64,000 bases of DNA from Ralstonia sp. 25mfcol4.1 (GTDB lineage Bacteria > Pseudomonadota > Gammaproteobacteria > Burkholderiales > Burkholderiaceae), in the NCBI RefSeq assembly GCF_900104095.1, contig NZ_FNJO01000001.1, forward strand, positions 1 to 64,000. Direction: 5' to 3'. Within the stretch, counting starts at the first letter, position 1, and each line of letters opens with the position of its first letter. This document shows positions 50,703 through 58,928 of this stretch, one piece after another. Both the position numbers and the translations under genes were made by a program. The notes under the pieces are model-generated. The model was given only the letters and a program-made list of their open reading frames with translations. It was not told where the DNA came from and made no database searches.

Positions 50703-51359
50703 ATGGCGACCCTGACACCCCGGCAGCAGCAGATTTTCGATCTGATCCGCGACACGATCCGCAATACGGGCTTCCCGCCCACCCGCGCAGAGATCGCCGC
50801 CGAGTTTGGTTTTTCCTCGCCCAATTCGGCTGAGGAACATCTGCGGGCGCTGGCACGCAAGGGCGTCATCGAACTGACGCCCGGCGCATCGCGTGGCATC
50901 CGACTCAAGGTGGCGCGCAGTGATTCGGAGCGTTCGGACCAGTTCACGCTGCCGATGGCAGGCGTGCTGCAGTTGACGCTGCCGCTGGTCGGTCGCGTCG
51001 CTGCGGGCAGCCCGATTCTTGCCGCAGAGCATATCGACCGTCAGTACCAGGTAGATGCGTCAGTCTTCGACGAGCGTCCGGACTACCTGCTGCGCGTACG
51101 CGGCCTGAGCATGCGCGACGCCGGCATTTTGGACGGCGACCTGCTGGCGGTGAAAAAGGCCAGCGAGGCAGCCAACGGCAAGATCGTCGTGGCCCGCCTT
51201 GGCGAGGACGTCACCGTCAAGCGCCTGAAGAAACGCGGCGACACGATCGAACTGATCGCAGAAAACCCGGATTTCCAGAACATCGTGCTCCATTCGGGCC
51301 GCGACGAGTTCTCTCTTGAAGGTATCGCTGTCGGCCTGATTCGATCGTCAGGCTTCTAG
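50703..51359 (+). CDS. lexA: LexA repressor
   Basis: 218 aa. An N-terminal winged helix ([33 protein letters not shown]) binds SOS boxes. The C-terminal peptidase keeps the Ala-Gly cleavage site in [11 protein letters not shown], the Ser in [12 protein letters not shown] and the Lys in [11 protein letters not shown]. Self-cleavage with RecA induces the SOS response. The ATG at 50703 was chosen because homology starts at MATLTPRQQ; two operators lie just upstream. Confidence 0.97.
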   Translation: MATLTPRQQQIFDLIRDTIRNTGFPPTRAEIAAEFGFSSPNSAEEHLRALARKGVIELTPGASRGIRLKVARSDSERSDQFTLPMAGVLQLTLPLVGRVAAGSPILAAEHIDRQYQVDASVFDERPDYLLRVRGLSMRDAGILDGDLLAVKKASEAANGKIVVARLGEDVTVKRLKKRGDTIELIAENPDFQNIVLHSGRDEFSLEGIAVGLIRSSGF

Positions 51360-51512
51360 CGTGATCGGAGTCGCCTGACAGCGCCTCCGGCTCCCGAGAC
51401 TTAGGCAGCACGGCCGTCTGCCCTGGTCACCCGCTTTGCTTTGCCCATGCCGCCCCGTCCTTGCTGGACGACGGGCGCGGACCACTGCTGTCGCAAATAA
51501 CGAGGTGTTGCC

Positions 51513-51686
51513 ATGCTGCAATCGAATCCCATCGCTTCCCGTCGCCCGGTCAAGCCGGTCCCGTTCCGGCAAATCAAAGGCGTCCGCGTCTACCAGGGCG
51601 CGCAACGTCGCACGATGGTCGGCAACATGGCAGCCATCTGCCGCATGCTGGAACTTGCCGAACCGAGCACGAAACTGCTCGACTGA
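51513..51686 (+). CDS. Small hypothetical protein (57 aa)
   Basis: Predicted basic protein MLQSNPIASRRPVKPVPFRQ and then IKGVRVYQGAQRRTMVGNM, AAICRMLELAEPSTKLLD. GAGGTG lies 5 bp before the ATG and a strong terminator follows 180 bp later. No recognised domain. It follows lexA by 153 bp on the same strand, so it could be read through from lexA or have its own promoter. Regarded as real because of the Shine-Dalgarno and amino-acid composition. Confidence 0.55.
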   Translation: MLQSNPIASRRPVKPVPFRQIKGVRVYQGAQRRTMVGNMAAICRMLELAEPSTKLLD

Positions 51687-52018
51687 ATTCCGGCCGCCCA
51701 CTCGAGGAAACGCACTAATAGCGCCTCACGACCTCGGGCGACCCGCTTTGTAAAAAGTGGAGTTGCGGCCTCACAACGTGTAATTAAGGCTTTATTTAAA
51801 ACTGAGCAAAGCCTGATTAAACTCACTGGCGCGCAACTGCATCACTGCGCATTCGCGTCATGCGCAGAACCGGACCTTGTCGACCCCGCCAAAGTCCGGT
51901 TTTTTTTCGTCGATCGGCTCGCGTCGCCGTTCAGCCGGCGAACGGCGAGCCAAGGCCGCCGGCCTCCAGGTCCGCCTCAGCGTCGGCTTCCCCGGGATTA
52001 GCTGGAGAGGCGCTACGG
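51687..52018. other. AT-rich intergenic region after the 57-aa gene
   Basis: 332 bp. It contains an AT-rich segment (51775-51815) with an AGGCTTT...AAAGCCT hairpin, a TGCGCAT/ATGCGCA inverted repeat at 51846-51866 and the terminator at 51869-51907. No gene was recognised. The AT-rich stretch is unlike the host average. Confidence 0.4.
51869..51907 (+). terminator. Intrinsic terminator
   Basis: Arms ACCGGACCTT and AAAGTCCGGT flank a 13-nt loop, followed by eight Ts. Ends plus-strand transcription coming from lexA or the 57-aa gene. Confidence 0.85.
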
Positions 52019-52393
52019 TCAGCCCTCGATGTGCCACAAAATGACGTGATAAACAGCCGTGATCGTCGTGTGAAAAAATCCGCAGACGATGGCGTATGCG
52101 ATCGCAACCATGATGCCGTGCTGCAACCTCGATACGTAGCGGATTTCGTCGCTGCTCCGAATATCGCGCCATAGCCGAGGCACAGCACTGGCCGTCATCA
52201 CCCACATCGTGACGAGAATCGCAAGATATGCCGCCTCAAGGTCAGATGCAGCGTAGCTGACTACCTCCGGCGCGCCCGATGCAACCCGTAAAGCGGGGCC
52301 TGCCTCTTCCCGTCCGCCCCCACCCCCGCTGCCGCATCCCATCTGGAGGCTCAAGGCCCCGAGCGATGCACTGATAAGCGTGCGCAGCCTCAT
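52019..52393 (-). CDS. Hypothetical lipoprotein-like membrane protein
   Basis: 124 aa. Starts MRLRTLISASLGALSLQMGC, a short signal with a possible lipobox, then a Gly-rich run and two hydrophobic segments (AYLAILVTMWVMTASAVPRL and MVAIAYAIVCGFFHTTITAV). GGGAGG is just upstream of the ATG at 52393. No family recognised. It lies downstream of tRNA-His and its terminator, on the same strand. Confidence 0.6.
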   Translation of the reverse strand: MRLRTLISASLGALSLQMGCGSGGGGGREEAGPALRVASGAPEVVSYAASDLEAAYLAILVTMWVMTASAVPRLWRDIRSSDEIRYVSRLQHGIMVAIAYAIVCGFFHTTITAVYHVILWHIEG

Positions 52394-52511
52394 ACCGCCT
52401 CCCCGATACCATTCAGATGCGACCTTGTGGTTGCGGCCGCTCTCTGAATGATAGGAACCGTTGGCGCCAGTTGCACTAGGCGGAAGGGATGATGGAAGGG
52501 ATATACAGAAA

Positions 52512-52542
52512 GCAAAACAGCCGCTTGAGTAAGCGGCTGTTT
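52512..52542 (-). terminator. Terminator of tRNA-His
   Basis: A 12-bp perfect stem AAACAGCCGCTT (52515-52526) with AAGCGGCTGTTT (52531-52542) directly downstream of the tRNA, with TTTTGCTTT after it on the minus strand. Confidence 0.85.
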
Positions 52543-52557
52543 CGTAAGGGAATTCTT

Positions 52558-52634
52558 TGGGGTGGCTGATGGGACTCGAACCCACGACGACAGGAATCAC
52601 AATCCTGGACTCTACCAACTGAGCTACAGCCACC
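52558..52634 (-). tRNA. tRNA-His (GTG anticodon)
   Basis: A full cloverleaf is seen. The acceptor GGTGGCTG pairs with CAGCCACC (including the extra G at position -1 typical of tRNA-His), the D-arm is GCTCAGTTGGTAGAGT, the anticodon stem-loop CCAGGATTGTGATTCCTG shows GTG, and the T-arm GTGGGTTCGAACCC is standard. CCA is encoded at the 3' end (52558-52560). Confidence 0.97.
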
Positions 52635-52756
52635 GTAGAGATTTTTCGTTGACCGTTGCGTCGATCAGCGAAGAACAAGACTATACAAGCATTCTCGGCA
52701 GATGGCTAGTATCCCGCACAAAAAAATTTCCGGTTCGCTGGTGAGGCTGCGGGACT

Positions 52757-53017
52757 TCATCGTGGGCCGACCCACTTTGCTTCCAGCAGCACCGCTTCCT
52801 TGATTGCAGCGATGGTCTCTGCCTCGCTCGGAAAGAGTCCAAGCAAGCGTTTCGACTTGCCGTTCAGGACGTCGCGCTGCAACGCCTTGCCCGCGTCGAG
52901 GGATGTGCCTGGATGCCAGCAGTAGCGCGCAGTCCATTTGCCGTCCTGCAGTTGCTCGGCTACCCAGATCACCCGGTAGTCCTCGAAGACTTCACCGAAT
53001 GGTTCTTCCGCTTCCAT
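52757..53017 (-). CDS. Hypothetical protein (86 aa)
   Basis: Acidic 86-aa protein opening MEAEEPFGEVFEDYRVIWVA with WTARYCWHPGTSLDAG in the middle and IAAIKEAVLLEAKWVG near the end. GAGGAAA precedes the ATG. No recognised domain. It begins 2 bp after the stop of a smaller upstream ORF, so the two may be translationally coupled. Confidence 0.6.
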   Translation of the reverse strand: MEAEEPFGEVFEDYRVIWVAEQLQDGKWTARYCWHPGTSLDAGKALQRDVLNGKSKRLLGLFPSEAETIAAIKEAVLLEAKWVGPR

Positions 53018-53019
53018 TT

Positions 53020-53163
53020 CATTTCCTCAGGGCTCGCTTCCGCTTCGCTTGCTTCGACAATCCCCGTCGCACCGACGAACCGGCCAGCCCACCTGCTTTT
53101 CCCCCACTTGGAGCCGCCTTCTTCAAGAACCGACTCGCATCCCATGCCGACTGTCGCGGCATT
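53020..53163 (-). CDS. Small basic ORF (47 aa), possible partner of the 86-aa gene
   Basis: Reads MPRQSAWDASRFLKKAAP... and ends with a strongly basic tail SKQAKRKRALRK. An alternative start is the ATG at 53184 (seven more residues). No Shine-Dalgarno is strong for either, so its reality is uncertain. Its TGA is 2 bp from the start of the 86-aa gene, an operon-like junction. Confidence 0.35.
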
Positions 53164-53350
53164 TTTAAGGCGCATCGTAACATGACCTACGCACCGCTCG
53201 ACAGGGCATGTCTTAACAATAACCACGGTTTCACGTATCGGCCTATGTTCCGAAAAGCGAAGGCCTTGCCCCACCACGGCAGGGTTTTGCCGCAAATAAT
53301 GCTATTGGATACTCTTTCCCGAGGGACATTGACCCCCTCGACATTCCCGA

Positions 53351-53389
53351 CAGGCGATCACTCCCGACGAGCATCGCCTGCTTTTTTTT
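53351..53389 (+). terminator. Intrinsic terminator
   Basis: Stem CAGGCGAT (53351-53358) with ATCGCCTG (53373-53380), followed by eight Ts. No plus-strand gene has been assigned that would need it, so an unnoticed transcript is possible. Confidence 0.8.
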
Positions 53390-53442
53390 CAGCGTCAGCT
53401 GTGGCCCCGCTTTATGCCTGATCCGTGCATACCGTGACCCGC

Positions 53443-53475
53443 GAAAAAAAAGAGCCCGCTCGCAAGCGGACTCTT
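53443..53475 (-). terminator. Intrinsic terminator (minus strand)
   Basis: Stem AGAG-C-CCGCT (53451-53460) with AGCGG-A-CTCT (53465-53474) and a CGCA loop, followed on the minus strand by eight Ts (the A-run at 53444-53451). It lies about 105 bp beyond the dusA terminator. Confidence 0.8.
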
Positions 53476-53582
53476 AAATTAGCGATCTCAATGCCCTGAA
53501 GGCACATTCAATGTAGACCCCGAACGCACGGCGCACCATCCGGGCAAACCCACGGTAGCTGTGGCAACAAGGAGACGGGGCA

Positions 53583-53613
53583 GAAAAAAAGCCCGCACAC
53601 GGCGGGCTCAAAA
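53583..53613 (-). terminator. Terminator of dusA
   Basis: Stem AGCCCGC (53590-53596) with GCGGGCT (53602-53608), followed on the minus strand by seven Ts. About 230 bp after the dusA stop. Confidence 0.8.
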
Positions 53614-53837
53614 ATCAGTTGAAGAAAGCCCCGTATTCGAGGGCAGGCACAGTGTAAGAACATGCCACAGTACTGGCGAATTAGGGGAATCCCTTTGCCC
53701 ACGCGGGTTTCCGGTCACCTCAACCGCCGCAAACGCCCTTGGGGCATACATTCGCGCCATCTGCATAGCACGATCGTTCGAAATTAGAGCTTTTCCTCCA
53801 GCCCGGTTCGCATACGGCCGTCACGTGCGCAGGGCGC

Positions 53838-54842
53838 TCACGCCGCTTCCAGGAGGTCTGGACGCAAATGGGAGCGCGCTTCTTCGAACAGCGCATCTAC
53901 GTCGGAACGGGTGCGGGCGGCGTTCATGCGCCGTGCATCCGACAGCACCCGGCGCCAGCCGCGTCCGCCATAGACCCCGCGATGGAGACCCAGCATATGC
54001 CGGGTGGCAGCGCCCATATAGCCGCCCCGCTCCACCAGTTCGCCAATATAGGCTTGCATGGCGAGTTCGGCGTCTTCGCGTGTGGGAACCGGCCCGTCGA
54101 CGCCGTAGAAACGGCTGTCCATTTCGGCGAGGATATAGGGATCGTGATAAGCCTGACGGCCGATCATTACCCCATCCACGTGGCGCAAGTGCTCTTCCAT
54201 TTCGCCATAAGAGCCAATGCCGCCGTTAATCAGGATTTCGAGTTGGGGAAATTCCTTCTTCAGCTGGTATGCGACTTCGTACCGCAGCGGCGGAATTTCT
54301 CGATTTTCTTTCGGGCTAAGGCCTTTCAGAATGGCATTACGGGCGTGGACAATAAATGTTTCGCAACCGGCCTCGGCAATAATGCCAACGAAGTCGCGAA
54401 CAAAGTCATAGTGCTCGATCGTATCGATACCAATGCGATGCTTCACCGTCACCGGCACGGACACCACATCCCGCATCGCCTTGACGCAATCGGCCACCAG
54501 CCGAGGCTCCGCCATCAGGCAGGCACCGAACGCACCGCGCTGCACGCGCTCAGAGGGGCAGCCGCAGTTGAGGTTGATTTCCTTATAGCCCCATTGCTCG
54601 CCCAGCCTGGCTGCCTGCGCGAGATCGGCGGGTTCGCTGCCGCCCAGCTGCAGCGCCACGGGCTGCTCGGCCACATCGAAATCCAGGTGCCGCGCCACAT
54701 CGCCATGCAATAGCGCGCCCGTCGTCACCATCTCGGTATAAAGCCACGTGTGCTGGCTCAGCGACCGGTGGAACGTGCGGCAGTGGCGATCAGTCCAGTC
54801 CATCATCGGAGCAACCGAGATGCGGCGCGGATTTGCAGTCAT
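53838..54842 (-). CDS. dusA: tRNA-dihydrouridine(20/20a) synthase DusA
   Basis: 334-aa FMN enzyme reducing U20/U20a of the tRNA D-loop. ISVAPMMDWTDRHCRTF begins the TIM barrel, the catalytic Cys lies in NCGCPSERVQRGAFG, and the FMN phosphate site is around INGGIGSYGEM. The start MTANPRRIS at 54842 was chosen; the frame to 54980 lacks homology. Confidence 0.95.
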   Translation of the reverse strand: MTANPRRISVAPMMDWTDRHCRTFHRSLSQHTWLYTEMVTTGALLHGDVARHLDFDVAEQPVALQLGGSEPADLAQAARLGEQWGYKEINLNCGCPSERVQRGAFGACLMAEPRLVADCVKAMRDVVSVPVTVKHRIGIDTIEHYDFVRDFVGIIAEAGCETFIVHARNAILKGLSPKENREIPPLRYEVAYQLKKEFPQLEILINGGIGSYGEMEEHLRHVDGVMIGRQAYHDPYILAEMDSRFYGVDGPVPTREDAELAMQAYIGELVERGGYMGAATRHMLGLHRGVYGGRGWRRVLSDARRMNAARTRSDVDALFEEARSHLRPDLLEAA

Positions 54843-54978
54843 GGGTATGGCGTCGAGGGAGCGTCCGGGTTCGGTTTTCAGGTCCACGGACTGAGGAAGA
54901 CCCGCAAGTATACGCGAGATGGCAGTCCTGAGCAGAGCCCCGGATCGTTCACATCGGATGGGCGGCGGCGCAGCCAGC

Positions 54979-55004
54979 AAAAACGGCGCCCGAAGGCGCC
55001 GTTT
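54979..55004 (-). terminator. Terminator of the 24-aa membrane peptide gene
   Basis: Perfect 10-bp stem AAACGGCGCC/GGCGCCGTTT with a CGAA loop (54981-55004), flanked by A/T tracts so it may act in both directions. 22 bp past the small ORF stop. Confidence 0.8.
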
Positions 55005-55025
55005 CTCATGTTGGGGGGCATGCGC

Positions 55026-55100
55026 TCAGTGCATGAACAGCCAGATCAGGATCAGAACGAAGGCCGGTACGCCGAGCAGCCAGGCGAGAATGTACGGCAT
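55026..55100 (-). CDS. Predicted 24-aa single-helix membrane peptide
   Basis: ORF MPYILAWLLGVP then AFVLILIWLFMH, almost entirely hydrophobic with no charge until the last residue. A near-perfect Shine-Dalgarno AAGGAGG lies 7 bp upstream and a strong terminator is 22 bp downstream, so it looks like a genuine monocistronic gene. No homologue is recognised. Orientation in the membrane is unknown. Confidence 0.6.
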   Translation of the reverse strand: MPYILAWLLGVPAFVLILIWLFMH

Positions 55101-55245
55101 GGTGTTTCCTCCTTATCTATGTGTATGAACATGGCTTCACTATAGAAAGGAGGGGTCGCTGCCGGTGTCGGGTCTCTCCCGCTTCGCCTTGTAGGACGGG
55201 GCTTACCGACGTTTGAATCGGCCTGATGCGGTCAGCAGCCGCCCG

Positions 55246-55809
55246 TCAGCGCGCGGCGGCGTTGCGGTCGATCCAGGCCGCGAAGGTCGTCAGGTATTTG
55301 CTCAGGAAGCCGCGGGTGGAGTCGTTGCTGATGCCGCCCTGCTCGTCGAACAGCTTGTCCACTCCGCTGATATAGGCTTCCGGCTGTTGCAGCACCGGAA
55401 TATTCAGGAACACCAGCGACTGGCGCAGATGGTGGTTGGCGCCAAAGCCGCCGATATTGCCCGGTGACGCGCTGATCACGCCGCCCGGCTTGCCATCCCA
55501 TGCACTTTGGCCATACGGCCGCGATCCCACGTCGATGGCGTTTTTCAGCACGCCCGGCACCGAGCGGTTGTATTCGGGGGTGACGAACAGCACCGCATCG
55601 GCCCGGCGAATACGATCGCGGAAGGCCACCCATTCCGACGGCGGATTGTCGTCGTCGTCCTGGTTGTAGTGGGACAACTGGCGGATCTCGACGATATCGA
55701 GTTTGAGCTGCGGGGGCGCAATCGCGGCCAGGGCCTTGGCCAGTTTCAGGTTCAGGGATTCCTTGCGCAGGCTTCCCACCAGTACGGCGACATCACGAGG
55801 ATTGCTCAT
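55246..55809 (-). CDS. NADPH-dependent FMN reductase / quinone reductase (ChrR/YieF-like)
   Basis: 187-aa flavodoxin-like fold. The phosphate-binding loop is GSLRKESLNLKLA and the signature FVTPEYNRSVPGVLKNAIDV is clear. Such enzymes reduce quinones, nitroaromatics or chromate with NAD(P)H. The start MSNPRDVAVLV at 55809 has AAAGGAAC upstream. Not close enough to the sulfur cluster to be called SsuE. Confidence 0.9.
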   Translation of the reverse strand: MSNPRDVAVLVGSLRKESLNLKLAKALAAIAPPQLKLDIVEIRQLSHYNQDDDDNPPSEWVAFRDRIRRADAVLFVTPEYNRSVPGVLKNAIDVGSRPYGQSAWDGKPGGVISASPGNIGGFGANHHLRQSLVFLNIPVLQQPEAYISGVDKLFDEQGGISNDSTRGFLSKYLTTFAAWIDRNAAAR

Positions 55810-55968
55810 TACGGTTCCTTTCACTGTTCACACACGGTCGAAGAGAATCAAAGGCCAGCCCCCCGGAAGCAGGGCCAGTCCTGCCCACACTCTACTTGAC
55901 TTGCAAGGCCGCTGCCGGCCACCGCGCGCACCGCCGCCCCGATGCGAATGGCGCGGCGGGCGGAGCGA

Positions 55969-57048
55969 TTATTCCAGCGAAGCCAGTGGATGTTCCTCGC
56001 GCCGCCATTTGCTGTCGAAAAACGCGCGCACCCGGCCGGGTGTCACTTCGTCAAGGCGGGCCGGATTCCACTTCGGCTGGTGGTCCTTGTCGATGACCAG
56101 CGCGCGGATGCCCTCGATGCCATCGCCGTGACGGAACACGTCGTACATCATGTCGCGTTCCATGCGCAGTTCGTCTTCCAGCGTCATCGTGCGCGCCCGG
56201 CGAATCTGTTCCAGCGTGACGCAAAGCATCAGCGGCGACCGGCTGCGCAGCATGGCGGCGGTCTGGGCCGCCCAGTCGCCGGCCGTGTCGCTAACCGCGC
56301 TCAGAATCTCCTGAGCCGTCGCCCCGGCGAACAGCGCGTCGATCATGCCGGCATACTGCGCCAGCGGGCTGGTCTGCGGCGCGCACGCCGCCGCGTGCTG
56401 GCCCGTGAAGGTGGCGATGTGGGCCAGCACGGCGTCGCTGCTGTCAAACGCATGCGCCTGCAGCGATGCCGCCAGTTCGGCCATGACATTGGTCGGCAGA
56501 TAGGCATCGGCCAGCTTCGCGTACAGCGCGTCGGCGGCGTGAATCACCGCGCCGGTCAAGCCCAGGTACTCGCCGATATGGCCCGGCGTGCGCGCCAGGA
56601 ACCAGCCCCCGCCCACATCGGGGAACAGCCCGATATTCGTCTCGGGCATCGCCATCTTGGTACGGTCGGTGACGATGCGCAGCCGGGCGCCCTGCGAGAT
56701 GCCCATGCCGCCGCCCATCACCACGCCGTCCATCAGGGCGATGTAGGGCTTGCTGTAGCGGTGGATCAGATGGTTGAGCGCGTACTCCTCGACAAAGAAC
56801 TGGTCGAGCAGCGGATCGTTGGCGTGGTACGCCTGATGGAACCAGCGGATATCACCGCCGGCGCAGAACGCCTTGCCGCCCGCGCCGGCCACCACCACCG
56901 CATGCACGGCGGCATCGGCTTCCCACTGCTGCAACGCCTGCGTGATCGCGCGAATCATGTCGAGCGACAGCGCATTCAGGGCCTGCGGGCGGGTCAGCGT
57001 CAGATAGGCCACACCGCCCTGCACCGCCTTCGATACAAACTCCGTCAT
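55969..57048 (-). CDS. Enoyl-CoA hydratase family; 3-hydroxyisobutyryl-CoA hydrolase-like
   Basis: 359 aa of the crotonase superfamily. The oxyanion-hole segments are GAGGKAFCAGGDIRWF and DGVVMGGGMGISQGARLR, and the acidic active-site motif PETNIGLFPDVGGGWFLAR is typical of 3-hydroxyisobutyryl-CoA hydrolases, which act in valine degradation. A C-terminal extension of about 90 residues also fits that class. The start at 57048 has GGAGAC upstream. A single-gene unit; the substrate is family inference. Confidence 0.88.
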   Translation of the reverse strand: MTEFVSKAVQGGVAYLTLTRPQALNALSLDMIRAITQALQQWEADAAVHAVVVAGAGGKAFCAGGDIRWFHQAYHANDPLLDQFFVEEYALNHLIHRYSKPYIALMDGVVMGGGMGISQGARLRIVTDRTKMAMPETNIGLFPDVGGGWFLARTPGHIGEYLGLTGAVIHAADALYAKLADAYLPTNVMAELAASLQAHAFDSSDAVLAHIATFTGQHAAACAPQTSPLAQYAGMIDALFAGATAQEILSAVSDTAGDWAAQTAAMLRSRSPLMLCVTLEQIRRARTMTLEDELRMERDMMYDVFRHGDGIEGIRALVIDKDHQPKWNPARLDEVTPGRVRAFFDSKWRREEHPLASLE

Positions 57049-57163
57049 TTCCGTCTCCGTTCCAGTAGGCGGCAATTTTACGCCACCTGCCTTGCCCGGA
57101 TTCGATGACGATGACGTTTCAGAATCGGCTCATCGTCTGCCGAACGTGTGTCGGCCCTGCCGA

Positions 57164-58732
57164 TCACGCCAGCCGGAAGGCCGACATCAGCCCTGTCAGC
57201 CGCTGCGCCTGGTCTTCGAGCGAGCCGGCCGCGGCGGCGGCTTCCTCCACCAGCGCCGCGTTCTGCTGTGTCATGCCGTCCATGTGCGAGACGGCCACGT
57301 TCACCTGCTCGATGCCGCGCGACTGCTCGTCCGACGCCGCGCTGATGCCGCCGACGATATCGCTCACGCGGCGCACCGCATTGACGATGTCCTGCATGGC
57401 GCGCTCCGCATCGTCCACCAGCGACGTGCCTTCGCGCACATTCGACACCGAGGCGCCGATCAGCGTGCGGATTTCCTTCGACGCCGCCGCGCACCGCTGC
57501 GACAGATCGCGCACGTCGCCGGCCACCACCGCGAAGCCACGGCCGTGCTCGCCGGCCCGCGCGGCCTCCACGGCCGCATTGAGCGCCAGGATATTGGTCT
57601 GGAAGGCGATCTTTTCGATCACCTCGATGATGTCCACCACCTTGTTGGCGCCGGTGTCGATCTGCTGCATGGTGCTCTGCACCCGCGACACGGCCTGGCT
57701 GCCGGTCTCGGCCAGCCGGCGCGCATCCACCGCCAACGTGCTGGCCTCGCGGGCGCTATCTGCGTTGTGGCGCACGGTGCTGGTCAACTCCTCCATGCTC
57801 GAAGCGGTCTCCTGGAGCGAAGCGGCCTGTTGCTCGGTACGCTGCGACAGGTTCGCATTGCCGCTGGCAATCTGCTGGCTGGCCGCCGCAATCGAATCGG
57901 CGCCGCTGCGCACTTCGCCCACCATCTCGGCCAGGCGCCCCTGCATGCGTCCCAGCATGCCGAGCATGCGGCTGGTCTCGCTTCTAGCGTGCTCGTCGGC
58001 CATTGCATCGCCATCGCGCATCGCCGAAACACTAAGATCGCCGTCCGCCATGCGCGCGAAGCGGCCAATGGCGATATCCAGCGGATTGACGATCGATGCA
58101 CGCAGCCGCCAGGCCACCACAGTGCTGAACGCCAGGCCAAGCACCAGGACGGCGATGGAAACGGTCAGGAGCCGGTCGTAGCGATGCTGGGAATTCTCGT
58201 AGACTGCCTTGGCGCTTTCCACCTGCAGGCGCCCAAGTTCCGTATTGACAGCCGTGAACTGGATATCGAGTTTCGGAATTGTCTCCATGACCGCCTTCAT
58301 CATCGCGTCGCGGTTACCCGCGTTCAGGGCGGCGATCATCGGCGTCACGCCCTCCTGGAACAGCGCGCGGCGTTTCTCGGACACCTTCTCGGTAGCGCGC
58401 GTCTGCTCGTCGGTTCGCGGAATGGCCAGATACGACTGCCATGCGGCGTCGGACAGCCGCACGAAGTCCTGCGCCGTGGCGGCGCGGGCCTTGGCATCGG
58501 CCGCTTCGGTGGCAAAGGCCGCCTGGTCCAGCAGCACACGCACCAGCAACTGATTCGAGCGCGCCTCGGCCAGGTGGGTGGCCGCCGACAATTGCTGCTG
58601 GTAGATCTGGCGCGTGGCGTCGTTGCTACGCGACATGCCGAACCAACCAACAGCACCGACAATCAACAGCAACAAGTTTGTGACAATCGTCAGCAGCCAC
58701 AAACGGGCTCCGATCGTAGTGTTGCGAAACAT
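57164..58732 (-). CDS. Methyl-accepting chemotaxis protein
   Basis: 522 aa. TM1 (about 11-32), a periplasmic four-helix-bundle-type sensor (about 33-185), TM2 (about 188-208), HAMP and a C-terminal signalling domain with the conserved tip [20 protein letters not shown] and [14 protein letters not shown]. It lacks a C-terminal NWETF-type CheR tether (ends LMSAFRLA). Ligand unknown. Divergent from the fatty-acid-hydroxylase-like gene. Confidence 0.93.
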   Translation of the reverse strand: MFRNTTIGARLWLLTIVTNLLLLIVGAVGWFGMSRSNDATRQIYQQQLSAATHLAEARSNQLLVRVLLDQAAFATEAADAKARAATAQDFVRLSDAAWQSYLAIPRTDEQTRATEKVSEKRRALFQEGVTPMIAALNAGNRDAMMKAVMETIPKLDIQFTAVNTELGRLQVESAKAVYENSQHRYDRLLTVSIAVLVLGLAFSTVVAWRLRASIVNPLDIAIGRFARMADGDLSVSAMRDGDAMADEHARSETSRMLGMLGRMQGRLAEMVGEVRSGADSIAAASQQIASGNANLSQRTEQQAASLQETASSMEELTSTVRHNADSAREASTLAVDARRLAETGSQAVSRVQSTMQQIDTGANKVVDIIEVIEKIAFQTNILALNAAVEAARAGEHGRGFAVVAGDVRDLSQRCAAASKEIRTLIGASVSNVREGTSLVDDAERAMQDIVNAVRRVSDIVGGISAASDEQSRGIEQVNVAVSHMDGMTQQNAALVEEAAAAAGSLEDQAQRLTGLMSAFRLA

Positions 58733-58928
58733 GGGGCAGTTCTCTCCGTGACGTGAAAATCGGCCACTCCTCCATGGCCGTCGCCCCTATGACGGCATTG
58801 CCGTGCGCCGACTTGATTGCCTTTCGGTGATAGTCAGTCCTTCATTTTCGTGATGGATGGCAATACGTTAAGCAGGCGCCACTTGACGGCCGTATGGAGG
58901 AAATCCTCAGTGCGAATCTGAGGGAAAT
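58733..58928. promoter_or_regulatory. Divergent promoter region, chemoreceptor / hydroxylase-like gene
   Basis: 196 bp between two divergent starts. No sigma-28 (flagellar-type) promoter with a clear GCCGATAA-like -10 could be fixed by eye, and no other signal was decisive. Confidence 0.35.

Larger units (their letters stand above)
53164..53837. other. Gene-poor region with several terminators
   Basis: 674 bp. No convincing gene is present. It contains a plus-strand terminator at 53351-53389, a minus-strand terminator at 53443-53475 and the dusA terminator at 53583-53613. A transcript from the left or an uncharacterised small RNA could end here. Confidence 0.5.

Noticed and set aside
53474-53539. 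A 21-codon minus-strand ORF between two terminators
   Set aside because: No Shine-Dalgarno, and its stop codon lies in a terminator stem.
55246-55809. FMN reductase as the missing SsuE
   Set aside because: It is 34 kb from ssuD and carries the ChrR/YieF-type PEYN signature, so linking it to sulfonate use would be unsupported.
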